Shown here: positions 1 to 12,677 of the stretch, one piece after another | How positions within the stretch are numbered: position 1 is the first letter of the stretch | Layout: each line of letters starts with the position of its first letter | Origin: Calliopsis andreniformis | Taxonomy: Eukaryota; Arthropoda; Insecta; Hymenoptera; Andrenidae | Direction of reading: 5' to 3' | Length of the DNA: 64,000 nt | Assembly (NCBI RefSeq): GCF_051401765.1 | Contig: NW_027480438.1 | Location: 6,634,001 to 6,698,000, forward strand | Position numbers and translations under genes: made by a program | The notes under the pieces: model-generated | Databases searched by the model: none | What the model was told of the DNA's origin: nothing | What the model saw: only the letters and a program-made list of their open reading frames with translations

Positions 1-2690
1 TCCTCTATCTTCAATCCTCAATACTCAATCTTCAATCCTCAATCCTGAATCCTCAATCCTCAATAGTCAATCCCCAATCAACAATCCTCAATCTTCAATA
101 CTCAACCCTCTATCCTCAATCCTCAATCCTCAATAGTCAATACTCAATAGAATATCCTGAAATGTCTGGATTCAATACTCAAACGTCAATCCTCAACCCT
201 CAGCTCTCATTCTGAATCCTCAATCCTCAATCCTCAATCCTCAATCCTCAATTTTCAATCCTCAATCCTCAACCCTCAGTCCTCATCCTCAATTCTCAAT
301 TCTCAATACTCAATCCTCAATCCTCAATCTTCAATCCTCAATAATCTATCTCCAAACCTAGATCCCCAATCCCCAATCCTCAATCCTTAATCTTCAATCT
401 TCAATCCTCAATCCCCAGTCCTCAATCTTAAATCCTCAATCCTCAACACTCAATCCTCAATCCACAATCTTCAATCATCAATACTCAATCCTCAATCTTC
501 AATCCTCAATACACAATCTTCAATCCTCAATCCTCAATTCTCAGTCCTCAATGCTCAATCCTCAATCGTCAATCCTCAATCCCCAATCCTCAATCTTCAA
601 TCCCCAATCCTCAATCCTCAATCCTCAATCCTCAATCCTCAATCCTCAATACTCAACACACAACCCTCAACCATCAATCCTCAATACTCAACCATCAATA
701 CTCCATTCTCAATACTCAATAGAATATCCTGAATTCTCATGTTTCAATACTCAGTCCACAATATTCAATAATCAAATCTCAATCCTCAAACATCAATTCT
801 CATCACTCAATCCTCAATACTCAGTCCTCTCTCTTCAATCTTCCATCATCAATACTCTATCCTCAAGCGTCAATCCGCAATCCTCAATCCTCAGACCTCA
901 ATCCTCAGTCCTCAAACCTCAATTCCGAATCCTCAATCCTGAATCCTCAATCTTCATCCCTCAGTCCGCAACAATCAATTGTCAATCCTTAATCCTCAAT
1001 AGAATATCCTCAATTCACAGTATTCAATATTCAATCTCCAACCTTCAATCTTCAAATCTCAATCCACAAACATCAATTCTCATCACTCAACCCTCTACAC
1101 TCAGTCGTCAATCTTCAATCCTCAATCCTCTATCCTCAATCGTCAATCGTCAATCATCAATCCGCAATCCTCTATCATCAATCCTCAATCCGCAATCCTC
1201 AATCCTCAATACTCAATCCTCAATCTGCAATCCTCAATACTCAATCTTCAACCTTCAATCCTCAATCCTCAATCCTCAATCCTCAATCCGCAATCCTCTA
1301 TCTTCAATCCTCAATACTCAATCTTCAATCCTCAATCCTGAATCCTCAATCCTCAATAGTCAATCCCCAATCAACAATCCTCAATCTTCAATACTCAACC
1401 CTCTATCCTCAATCCTCAATCCTCAATAGTCAACCATCAATCCTCAACTCTCAATACTCAATAGAATATCCTGAATTCTCAGGATTCAATACTCAAATGT
1501 CAATCCTCAACCCTCAGCCCTCATTCTGAATCCTCAATCCTCAATCCTCAATCCTCAATTTTCAATCCTCAATCCTCAACCCTCAGTCCTCATCCTCAAT
1601 TCTCAATTCTCAATCCTCAATCCTCAATCCTCAATCTTCAATCCTCAATAATCTATCTCCAATCCTAGATCCCCAATCCCCAATCCTCAATCCTTAATCC
1701 TCAATCTTCAATCCTCAATCCCCAGTCCTCAATCTTAAATCCTCAATCCTCAACACTCAATCCTCAATCCTCAATCTTCAATCATCAATACTCAATCTTC
1801 AATCCTCAATCCTCATCCTTCAATCCTCAATCCTCAATTCTCAATACTCAATACTCAGTCCTCAATCGTCAATCCTCAATCCCCAATCCTCAATCTTCAA
1901 TCCTCAATCCTCAATCCTCAATCCTCAATCCTCAATATTCAATCCTCAATACTCAATCGTCAATCCTCAATCCTCAATCCTCAATCCTCAATCCTCAATC
2001 CTCAATCAACAATCTTCAATCTTCAATAGTCAGTCCTCTATCCTCAATCCTCAATCCTCAAAACTCAACCATCAATCCTCAATTCTCAATACTCAATAGA
2101 ATATCCTGAATTCTCAGGATTCAATACTCAAACGTCAATCTTCAACCCTCAGCCCTCATTCTGAATCCTCAATCCTCAATCCTCAATCTTCAATCCTCAA
2201 TACTCAATCTGCAATCCACAATTCTCAATCCTCAATCCTCAACCCTCGTCCTTCAATCTTCAATACCCAATACTCAATCTTCAATCCTCAATGCTCAATC
2301 CTCAATTCTCAATCCTCAATCCTCAATCCTCAGACCTCACACATCAATGTTCAACCCTCAGTCCTCGTCCTCAGTCCACAACACTCAATCCACATTCCTC
2401 GATCTTCAATCATCAATATTCAATCTTCAATCCTCAATCCTCAATCCTCAATCCTCTATCCTCAATCCTGAATCATCAATACTCAATCCTCAATCCTCAA
2501 TCCTCAATCCTCAATCTTCAATCCTCAACACTCAATCTTCAATCATCAATCCACAATCTTCAATCCTCAATACTCAATCTTCAATCCTCAATCCTTAATA
2601 CTCAATCCTCAATCCTCATTCTTCAATCCTCACTACCCAATCCTCAATCTTCAATCCTCAATCCTCAACCCTCAATCCTCAGTCCTCAAA
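1..2690 (+). repeat. Left block with about 1.3-kb higher-order repeat
   Basis: Positions 1 to about 560 match 1,294 to about 1,870. The displacement is 1,293 bp at the start, 1,314 bp after a 21-bp (three-monomer) difference near 140/1,430, and 1,307 bp by 341/1,648. Shared marks include the CCTAGATCC variant (about 357 and 1,665) and the cassette around AATATCCTGA (about 152 and 1,466). In the first copy that cassette is mutated (CTGAAATGTCTGG in place of CTGAATTCTCAGG). No gene is supported here: the open frame at 551-1,429 is made only of heptamer translation. Confidence 0.85.
600..1750 (+). repeat. 1.1-kb segment shared with modules A and B
   Basis: This stretch recurs in the same order near 31,010-32,130 and 38,325-39,460. 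The run ACTCAACACACAACC begins at 651, 31,061 and 38,376. It is followed in all three by the CTCCATTCTC variant, the TCATGTTTC cassette, the TCCGCAACAATCAATTG anchor, and the CCTAGATCCCC mark. The spacing between marks is nearly constant. The three copies are therefore paralogous blocks, with two of them inside the tandem modules A and B. Boundaries are approximate because the flanks are plain heptamers. Confidence 0.82.
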
Positions 2691-3009
2691 CCTCAATTCT
2701 GAATCCTCAATCCTGAATCCTCAATCTTCAGCCCTCAGTCCTCAACAATCAATTGTCAATCCTCAATCGTCAATAGAATATACTCAATTCACAGTTTTCA
2801 ATACTCAATCACCATTCTTCAATCTTCAAATCTCAATCCACAAACATCAATTCTCATCACTCAACCCTCAACACTCAGTCCTCAATCCTCAATACTCATT
2901 CTTCAATCTTCAATCCTCAATCCTCAACCCTCAATCCTCAATCCGCAATCCTCAATCTTCAATCCTCAATACTCAATCTTCAATCCTCAATCCTGAAACC
3001 TCAATCCTC

Positions 3010-4430
3010 AATCCTCAATCCCCAATCAACAATCCTCAATCTTCAATACTCAACCCTCTATCCTCAATCCTCAACCCTCAATCCTCAATACTCAACCATC
3101 AATCCTCAATTCTCAATACTCAATAGAATATCCTGAATTCTCAGGATTCAATACTCAAACGTCAATCCTCAACCCTCAGCACTCATTCTGAATCCTCAAT
3201 CCTCAATCCTCAATCCTCAATTTTCAATCCTCAATCCTCAACCCTCGGTCCTCATCCTCAATTCTCAATTCTCAATCATCAATCCTCAATCCTCAATCCT
3301 CAATCCTCAATCCTCAACCCTCAATATTCAAAACACAACCCTCAAACATCAATCCTCAATACTCAACCATCAATCCTCAATTCTCAATACTCAATAGAAT
3401 ATCCTGAACTCTCATGTTTCAATACTCAATCCACAATACTCAAAAATCAAATCTCAATCCTCGAACACCAATTCTCAACGCTCAATCCTCAACACTCAGT
3501 CCTCTCTCTTCAATCTTCCATCCTCAATCCTCAATCCTCAATCCTCAATCCTCAGTCCTCAATCCTCAATATTCAAAACACAACCCCCAACCATCAATCC
3601 TCAATACTCAACCATCAATCCTCAATTCTCAATACTCAATAGAGTATCCTGAGTTCTCATGTTTCAATACTCAATCCACAATACTCAATAATAAAATCTC
3701 AATCCTCAAACATTAATTCTCAACGCTCAATCCTCAATCCTCGATACTCAATCTTCAATCCTCAATAATCAATCTGCAATCCTCAATTCTCAATCCTCAA
3801 TCCTCAACCCTCATGCTTCAATCTTCAATACCCAATACTCAATCTTCAATCCTCAATTCTCAGTCCTCAATACTCAATCCTCAATCGTCAATCCTCAATC
3901 CCCAATCCTCAATCATCAATCCTCAATCCTCAATCCTCAATCCTCAATCCTCAATATTCAGTCCTCAATACTCAATCTTCAACCCTCAATCCTCAATCCT
4001 CAATCCTCAATCCTCAATCCTCAATCCTCAATATTCAAAACACAACCCCCAACCATCAATCCTCAATACTCAACCATCAATCCTCAATTCTCAATACTCA
4101 ATAGAGTATCCTGAATTCGCATGTTTCAATACTCAATCCACAATACTCAATAATAAAATCTCTATCCTCAAACATTAATTCTCAACGCTCAATCCTCAAT
4201 CCTCAATACTCAATCTTCAATCCTCAATAATCAATCTGCAATCCTCAATTCTCAATCCTCAATACTCAACCCTCATCCTTCAATCTTCAATACCCAATAC
4301 TCAATCTTCAATCCTCAATACTCAATCCTCAATTCTCAATCCTCAATCCTCAATCCTCAGACCTCAAACATCAATGTTCAACCCTCAGTCCTCGTCCTCA
4401 ATCCACAACACTCAATCCACAATCTTCAAT
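3010..4430 (+). repeat. 1.4-kb segment, first copy (second at 12,678-14,098)
   Basis: This segment matches 12,678-14,098 at a constant displacement of 9,668 bp. Both carry CCCCAATCAAC (3,020 and 12,688), then a TCATGTTTC cassette, then a second cassette with the unusual GAGTATCCTGAG, then a third with GAATTCGCATG. Differences are single bases, such as CTGAACTC against CTGAATTC near 3,405/13,073. The match ends where the second copy holds 63 extra bp (nine monomers) near 14,100. From the next anchor (4,552 and 14,283) the displacement is 9,731, as expected. Confidence 0.88.
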
Positions 4431-6732
4431 CCTCACTACCCAATCCTCAATCTTCAATCCTCAATCCCCAACCCTCAATCCTCAGTCCTCAAACCTCAAT
4501 TCTGAATCCTCAATCCTGAATCCTCAATCTTCAGCCCACAGTCCTCAACAATCAATTGTCAATCCTCAATCCTCAATGGAATATACTCAATTCACAGTTT
4601 TCAATACTCAATCACCATTCTTCAATCTTCAAATCTCAATCCACAAACATCAATTCTCATCACTCAACCCTCAACACTCAGTCCTCAATCTTCAATCCTC
4701 AATCCTCAATCCTCAATCTTCAATCCTCAACACACAGTCTTCAATCCTCAATCCTCAATTCTCAGTCATGAATACTCAATCCTCAATCGTCAATCCTCAA
4801 TCCCCAATCCTCAATCTTCAATCCCCAATCCTCAATCCTTAGTCCTCAATCCTCAATCTTCAATCCTGAATACTCAATCTTCAATCCTCAATCCTCAATC
4901 CTCAATCCTCAATCCTCAATCCTCAATCCTCAATACTCAACACACAACCCTCAACCATCAATCCTCAATACTCAATCCTCAACACTCAGTCCTCTCTCTT
5001 CAATCTTCCATCCTCAATCCTCTATCCTCAAGCGTCAATCCTCAATCCTCAATCCTCAACCCTCAATCCTCAGCCCTCAAACCTCAATTCCGAATACACA
5101 ATCTTCAATACTCAATCCTCAATCCTAAAATCCTCAATCCTCAGTATTCAACACTCAACCCTCAATCATCAATCCTCAATACTCAACCATCAATGCTCAA
5201 TTCTCAATACCCAACAGAATATCCTGAATTCTCAGTTTTCAATACTCAATCCCCAATCTTCAATCTTCAAAGCTCAATACACAAACATCAATTCTCATCA
5301 CCCAACCCTCAGCACTCAGTCGTCAATTTCAATCCTCAATCCTCAATTCTCAGTCCTCAATACTCAATCCTCAATCGTCAATCCTCAATCCCCAATCCTC
5401 AGACCTCAAACATCAATGTTCAACCCTCAGTCCTCGTCCTCAATCCACAACACTCAATCCACAATCTTCAATCCTCACTACCCAATCCTCAATCTTCAAT
5501 CCTCAATCCCCAACCCTCAATCCTCAGTCCTCAAACCTCAATTCTGAATCCTCAATCCTGAATCCTCAATCTTCAGCCCACAGTCCTCAACAATCAATTG
5601 TCAATCCTCAATCCTCAATGGAATATACTCAATTCACAGTTTTCAATACTCAATCACCATTCTTCAATCTTCAAATCTCAATCCACAAACATCAATTCTC
5701 ATCACTCAACCCTCAACACTCAGTCCTCAATCTTCAATCCTCAATCCTCAATCCTCAATCTTCAATACTCAACACACAATCTTCAATCCTCAATCCTCAA
5801 TTCTCAGTCCTGAATACTCAATCCTCAATCGTCAATCCTCAATCCCCAATCCTCAATCTTCAATCCTCAATCCTCAATCCTTAATCCTCAATCCTCAATC
5901 TTCAATCCTGAATACTCAATCTTCAATCCTCAATCCTCAATCCTCAATCCTCAATCCTCAATCCTCAATCCTCAGTCCTCAAACCTCAATTCCGAATCCT
6001 CAATCCGGAATCCTCAATCTTCATCCCTCAGTCCGCAACAATCAATTGTCAATCCTCAATCCTCAATAGAATATCCTCAATTCACAACTTTCAATACTCA
6101 ATCCCCAACCTTCAATATTCAAATCCCAATCCACAAACATCAATTCTCATCTCTCAACCCTCAACACTCAGTCCTCAATCTTCAATCCTCAATCCTCAAT
6201 CGTCAATCCTCAATCCCCAATCCTCTATCATCAATCCTCAATCCGCAATCCTCAATCCTCAATACTCAATCCTCAATCTTCAATCCTCAATACTCAATCT
6301 TCAATCTTCAATCCTCAATCCTCAACCCTCAATCCTCAATCCGCAATCCTCAATCTTCAATCCTCAATACTCAATCATCAATCCTCAATCCTGAATCCTC
6401 AATCCTCAATCCTCAATCCCCAATCAACAATCCTCAATCTTCAATACTCAACCCTCTATCCTCAATCCTCAACCCTCAATCCTCAATACTCAACCATCAA
6501 TCCGCAATTCTCAATACTCAATAGAATATTCTGAATTCTCAGGATTCAATACTCAAACGTCAATCCTCAACCCTCAGCCCTCATTCTGAATCCTCAATCC
6601 TCAATCCTCAATCCTCAATTTTCAATCCTCAATCCTCAACCCTCAGTCCTCATCCTCAATTCTCAATTCTCAATCATCAATCCTCAATCCTCAACCCTGA
6701 ATCCTCAATCTTCAGCCCTCAGTCCTCAACAA

Positions 6733-7488
6733 TCAATTGTCAATCCTCAATCCTCAATAGAATATACTCAATTCACAGTTTTCAATACTCAATCACCATT
6801 CTTCAATCTTCAAGTCTCAATCCACAAGCATCAATTCTCATCACTCAACCCTCAACACTCAGTCCTCGATCTTCAATCCTCAATCCTCAAACCTCAATCT
6901 TCAATCCTCAATACACAATCTTCAATCCTCAATCCTCAATTCTCAGTCCTCAATACTCAATCCTCAATCCGCAATACACAATCTTCAATCCTCAATCCTC
7001 AATTCTCAGTCCTCAATACTCAATCCTCAATCGTCAATCCTCAATCCCCAATCCTCAACCATCAATCCTCAATCCTCAATCCTCAATCCTCAGTCCTCAA
7101 TATTCAGTCCTCAATACTCAATCTTAAATCCTCAATCCTCAATCCTCAATCCTCAATCCTCAATATTCAAAACACAACCCTCAACCATCAATCCTCAATA
7201 CTCAACCATCAATCCTCAATTCTCAATACTCAATAGAATATCCTGAATTCTCATGGTTCAACACTCAATCCACAATATTCAATAATCAAATCTCAATCCT
7301 CAAACATCAATTCTCAACACTCAATCCTCCGCACTCAGTCCTCTCTCTTCAATCCTCCATCCTCAATCCTCAATCCTCAAGAGTCAACCCTCAATCCTCA
7401 ATCCTCAAACCTCAATTCTCAGTCATCAAACCTCAATCCCGAATCCTCAAACCTGAATCCTCAATCTTCAGCACTCAGTCCTCAACAA
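6733..7488 (+). repeat. 756-bp unit, copy 1 of 3
   Basis: This unit is exactly 108 monomers long, with no net phase shift. It begins at the TCAATTG anchor and continues with CTTCAAGTCTCAATCC and ACAAGCATC, then CTCGATCTTC. It has a CATGGTTCAACACTC cassette near 7,253 and CCTCCGCACTCAG near 7,327. The same unit recurs at 11,892-12,647 and 18,979-19,734, in each case exactly 756 bp before the next anchor. Confidence 0.88.
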
Positions 7489-8767
7489 TCAATTGTCAAT
7501 CTTCAATCCTCAATAGAATATACTCAATTCACAGTTTTCAATACTCAATCACCATTCTTCAATCTTCAAATCTCAATCCACAAACACCAATTCTCATCAC
7601 TCAACCCTCAACACTCAGTCCTCAATCTTCAATCCTCAATCCTCAAACCTCAATCTTCAATCCTCAATACACAATCTTCAATCCTCAATCCTCAATTCTC
7701 AGTCCTGAATACTCAATCCTCAATCGTCAATCCTCAATCCCCAATCCTCAATCTTCAATCCTCAATCCTCAATCCTTAATCCTCAATCCTCAATCTTCAA
7801 TCCTGAATACTCAATCTTCAATCCTCAATCCTCAATCCTCAATCCTCAATCCTCAATCCTCAATCCTCAATACTCAACAGACAACCCTCAACCATCAATC
7901 CTCAATACTCAACCATCAATACTCAGTCCTCTCTCTTCAATCTTCCATCATCAATCCTCTATCCTCAAGCGTCAATCCTCAATCCTCAATCCTCAAGCCT
8001 CAATCCTCAGTCCTCAAACCTCAATTCCGAATCCTCAATCCGGAATCCTCAATCTTCATCCCACAGTCCGCAACAATCAATTGTCAATCCTCAATCCTCA
8101 ATAGAATATCCTCAATTCACAGCTTTCAATACTCAATCCCCAACCTTCAATATTCAAATCTCAATCCACAAACATCAATTCTCATCTCTCAACCCTCAAC
8201 ACTCAGTCCTCAATCTTCAATCCTCAATCCTCAATCGTCAATCCTCAATCCCCAATCCTCTATCATCAATCCTCCATCCGCAATCCTCAATCCTCAATAC
8301 TCAATCCTCAATATTCAATCCTCAATACTCAATCTTCAATCTTCAATCCTCAATCCTCAACCCTCAATCCTCAATCCGCAATCCTCAATCTTCAATCCTC
8401 AATACTCAATCTTCAATCCTCAATCCTGAATCCTCAATCCTCAATCCTCAATCCCCAATCAACAATCCTCAATCTTCAATACTCAACCCTCTATCCTCAA
8501 TCCTCAATCCTCAATCCTCAATACTCAACCATCAATCCTCAATTCTCAATACTCAATAGAATATTCCGAATTCTCAGGATTCAATACTCAAACGTCAATC
8601 CTCAACCCTCAGCCCTCATTCTGAATCCTCAATCCTCAATCCTCAATCATCAATTTTCAATCCTCAATCCTCAACCCTCAGTCCTCATCCTCAATTCTCA
8701 ATTCTCAATCATCAATCCTCAATCCTCAACCCTGAATCCTCAATCTTCAGCCCTCAGTCCTCAACAA
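7489..8767 (+). repeat. 1,279-bp unit, copy 1
   Basis: Equals 181 heptamers plus two 6-bp monomers (TCATTC before TGAATCC, and TCATCC), which explains why 1,279 is two short of a multiple of seven. Internal marks: ACTCAACAGACAACC 383 bp after the anchor, the ATTCCG/CGGAAT inverted repeat at 8,024-8,046, and the CAATCAACAATCC run. The same unit, with the same internal spacing, occurs at 14,283 and 15,562. A shortened version starts at 10,041. Confidence 0.88.
8024..8046. repeat. ATTCCG / CGGAAT inverted repeat with 11-bp spacer
   Basis: 6-bp arms separated by 11 bp, each arm containing a CpG. Perfect copies lie at 5,989-6,011; 8,024-8,046; 10,576-10,598; 14,818-14,840; 16,097-16,119; 17,341-17,363 and 18,410-18,432. 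It occurs once in each 1,279-type or 1,069-type unit. In the copies near 928, 31,334 and 38,648 the right arm is TGAAT rather than CGGAAT, so the symmetry is limited to the 5.9-18.5 kb zone. Confidence 0.83.
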
Positions 8768-10040
8768 TCAATTGTCAATACTCAATCCTCAATAGAATAT
8801 ACTCAATTCACAGTTTTCAATGCTCAATCACCATTCTTCAATCTTCAAATCTCAATCCACAAGCATCAATTCTCATCACTCAACCCTCAACACTCAGTCC
8901 TCGATCTTCAATCCTCAATCCTCAAACCTCAATCTTCAATCCTCAATACACAATCTTCAATCCTCAATCCTCAATTCTCAGTCCTCAATACTCAATCCTC
9001 AATCCTCAATACACAATCTTCAATCCTCAATCCTCAATTCTCAGTCCTCAATACTCAATCCTCAATCGTCAATCCTCAATCCCCAATCCTCAACCATCAA
9101 TCCTCAATCCTCAATCCTCAATCCTCAGTCCTCAATATTCAGTCCTCAATACTCAATCTTAAATCCTCAATCCTCAATCCTCAATCCTCAATCCTCAATA
9201 TTCAAAACACAACCCTCAACCATCAATCCTCAATACTCAACCATCAATCCTCAATTCTCAATACTCAATAGAATATCCTGAATTCTCATGTTTCAATACT
9301 CAATCCACAATACTCAATAATCAAATCTCAATCCTCGATCATCAATTCTGAACGCTCAATCCTCAACACTCAGTCCTCTCTCTTCAATCTTCCATCCTCA
9401 ATCCTCTATCCTCAAGCGTCAATCCTCAATCCTCAATCCTCAACCCTCAATCCTCAGCCCTCAAACCTCAATTCCGAATACACAATCTTCAATACTCAAT
9501 CCTCAATCCTAAAATCCTCAATCCTCAGTATTCAACACTCAACCCTCAATCATCAATCCTCAATACTCAACCATCAATGCTCAATTCTCAATACCCAACA
9601 GAATATCCTGAATTCTCAGTTTTCAATACTCAATCCCCAATCTTCAATCTTCAAAGCTCAATACCCAAACATCAATTCTCATCACCCAACCCTCAGCACT
9701 CAGTCGTCAATTTCAATCCTCAATCCTCAATTCTCAGTCCTCAATACTCAATCCTCAATCGTCAATCCACAATCCTCAATCCTCAGACCTCAAACATCAA
9801 TGTTCAACCCTCAGTCCTCGTCCTCAATCCACAACACTCAATCCACAATCTTCAATCCTCAATACTCAATCTTCAATCCTCAATCCTTAATACTCAATCC
9901 TCAATCCTCATTCTTCAATCCTCACTACCCAATCCTCAATCTTCAATCCTCAATCCCCAACCCTCAATCCTCAGTCCTCAAACCTCAATTCTGAATCCTC
10001 AATCCTGAATCCTCAATCTTCAGCCCTCAGTCCTCAACAA

Positions 10041-11221
10041 TCAATTGTCAATCCTCAATCCTCAATAGAATATACTCAATTCACAGTTTTCAATACTCAA
10101 TCACCATTCTTCAATCTTCAAATCTCAATCCACAAACATCAATTCTCATCACTCAACCCTCAACACTCAGTCCTCAATCTTCAATCCTCAATCCTCAATT
10201 CTCAATCTTCAATCCTCAACACACAATCTTCAATCCTCAATCTTCAATTCTCAGTCCTGAATACTCAATCCTCAATCGTCAATCCTCAATCCCCAATACT
10301 CAATCTTCAATCCTCAATGCTCAATCCTTAATCCTCAATCCTCAATCTTCGATCCTCAATACTCAATCTTCAATCCTCAATCCTCAATCCTCAATCCTCA
10401 ATCCTCAATCCTCAATCCTCAATACTCAACAGACAACCCTCAACCATCAATCCTCAATACTCAACCATCAATACTCAGTCCTCTCTCTTCAATCTTCCAT
10501 CATCAATCCTCTATCCTCAAGCGTCAATCCTCAATCCTCAATCCTCAAGCCTCAATCCTCAGTCCTCAAACCTCAATTCCGAATCCTCAATCCGGAATCC
10601 TCAATCTTCATCCCTCAGTCCGCAACAATCAATTGTCAATCCTCAATCCTCAATAGAATATCCTCAATTCACAGCTTTCAATACTCAATCCCCAACCTTC
10701 AATATTCAAATCTCAATCCACAAACATCAATTCTCATCTCTCAACCCTCAACACTCAGTCCTCAATCTTCAATCCTCAATCCTCAATCGTCAATCCTCAA
10801 TCCCCAATCCTCTATCATCAATCCTCAATCCGCAATCCTCAATCCTCAATCCTCAATACTCAATCTTCAATCCTCAATCCTGAATCCTCAATCCTCAATC
10901 CTCAATCCCCAATCAACAATCCTCAATCTTCAATACTCAACCCTCTATCCTCAATCCTCAATCCTCAATCCTCAATACTCAACCATCAATCCGCAATTCT
11001 CAATACTCAATAGAATATTCTGAATTCTCAGGATTCAATACTCAAACGTCAATCCTCAACCCACAGCCCTCATTCTGAATCCTCAATCCTCAATCCTCAA
11101 TCCTCAATTTTCAATCCTCAATAATCAACCCTCAGTCCTCATCCTCAATTCTCAATTCTCAATCATCAATCCTCAATCCTCAACCCTGAATCCTCAATCT
11201 TCAGCCCTCAGTCCTCAACAA
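10041..11221 (+). repeat. 1,181-bp unit: 1,279-bp type lacking 14 monomers
   Basis: Collinear with the 1,279-bp unit (ACTCAACAGACAACC again 383 bp after the anchor; ATTCCG/CGGAAT at 10,576-10,598). It is 98 bp shorter, exactly 14 heptamers. The missing part lies after the CTATCATC/CCGCAATCC run near 10,840, where the two paired stretches ending in ACTCAATCTTCAATC have collapsed into one. Deletion by unequal pairing of heptamers is the simplest reading. Confidence 0.83.
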
Positions 11222-11891
11222 TCAATTGTCAATACTCAATCCTCAATATAATATACTCAATTCACAGTTTTCAATACTCAATCACCATTCTTCAATCTTC
11301 AAGTCTCAATCCACAAGCATCAATTCTCATCACTCAACCCTCAACACTCAGTCCTCGATCTTCAATCCTCAATCCTCAAACCTCAATCTTCAATCCTCAA
11401 TACACAATCTTCAATCCTCAATCCTCAATTCTCAGTCCTCAATACTCAATCCTCAATCCTCAATACACAATCTTCAATCCTCAATCCTCAATTCTCAGTC
11501 CTCAATACTCAATCCTCAATCGTCAATCCTCAATCCCCAATCCTCAACCATCAATCCTCAATCCTCAATCCTCAGTCCTCAATATTCAGTCCTCAATACT
11601 CAATCTTAAATCCTGAATCCTCAATCCTCAATCCTCAATCCTCAATACTCAACCATCAATCCTCAATTCTCAATACTCAATAGAATATTCTGAATTCTCA
11701 GGATTCAATACTCAAACGTCAATCCTCAACCCTCAGCCCTCATTCTGAATCCTCAATCCTCAATCCTCAATCATCAATTTTCAATCCTCAATCCTCAACC
11801 CTCAGTCCTCATCCTCAATTCTCAATTCTCAATCATCAATCCTCAATCCTCAACCCTGAATCCTCAATCTTCAGCCCTCAGTCCTCAACAA

Positions 11892-12647
11892 TCAATTGTC
11901 AATCCTCAATCCTCAATAGAATATACTCAATTCACAGTTTTCAATACTCAATCACCATTCTTCAATCTTCAAGTCTCAATCCACAAGCATCAATTCTCAT
12001 CACTCAACCCTCAACACTCAGTCCTCGATCTTCAATCCTCAATCCTCAAACCTCAATCTTCAATCCTCAATACACAATCTTCAATCCTCAATCCTCAATT
12101 CTCAGTCCTCAATACGCAATCCTCAATCCTCAATACACAATCTTCAATCCTCAATCCTCAATTCTCAGTCCTCAATACTCAATCCTCAATCGTCAATCCT
12201 CAATCCCCAATCCTCAACCATCAATCCTCAATCCTCAATCCTCAATCCTCAGTCCTCAATATTCAGTCCTCAATACTCAATCTTAAATCCTCAATCCTCA
12301 ATCCTCAATCCTCAATCCTCAATATTCAAAACACAACCCTCAACCATCAATCCTCAATACTCAACCATCAATCCTCAATTCTCAATACTCAATAGAATAT
12401 CCTGAATTCTCATGGTTCAACACTCAATCCACAATATTCAATAATCAAATCTCAATCCTCAAACATCAATTCTCAACATTCAATCCTCCGCACTCAGTCC
12501 TCTCTCTTCAATCCTCCATCCTCAATCCTCAATCCTCAAGAGTCAACCCTCAATCCTCAATCCTCAAACCTCAATTCTCAGTCATCAAACCTCAATCCCG
12601 AATCCTCAAACCTGAATCCTCAATCTTCAGCCCTCAGTCCTCAACAA
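11892..12647 (+). repeat. 756-bp unit, copy 2 of 3
   Basis: Matches 6,733-7,488 at 5,159 bp displacement, and 18,979-19,734. The flanking cassette upstream (AATATTCTGAATTCTCAGG) also matches the first copy, so the shared block extends to the left of the anchor. Small differences include CAACATTCAATCC near 12,475 against CAACACTCAATCC in copy 1. Confidence 0.87.
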
Positions 12648-12677
12648 TCAATTGTCAATCTTCAATCCTCAATTCTC

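Noticed and set aside
551..1429. 292-codon open frame as a repetitive secreted or adhesin-like protein
   Set aside because: There is no signal peptide, and the asparagine/glutamine/serine-rich pattern follows directly from a period-7 DNA repeat read in any frame. Copies near 31 and 38 kb are interrupted.
1665..1690. Regulatory site at the CCTAGATCCCC variant
   Set aside because: It recurs as part of copied satellite units (for example 357, 28,136, 32,047, 39,383) with no nearby gene, so it is only a landmark variant.
2775..2885. Inserted transposon fragment or tRNA-like element in the diverged cassette after the anchor
   Set aside because: The stretch divides cleanly into 7-bp monomers in register with its flanks and has no terminal repeats, target-site duplication or cloverleaf potential that I could find.
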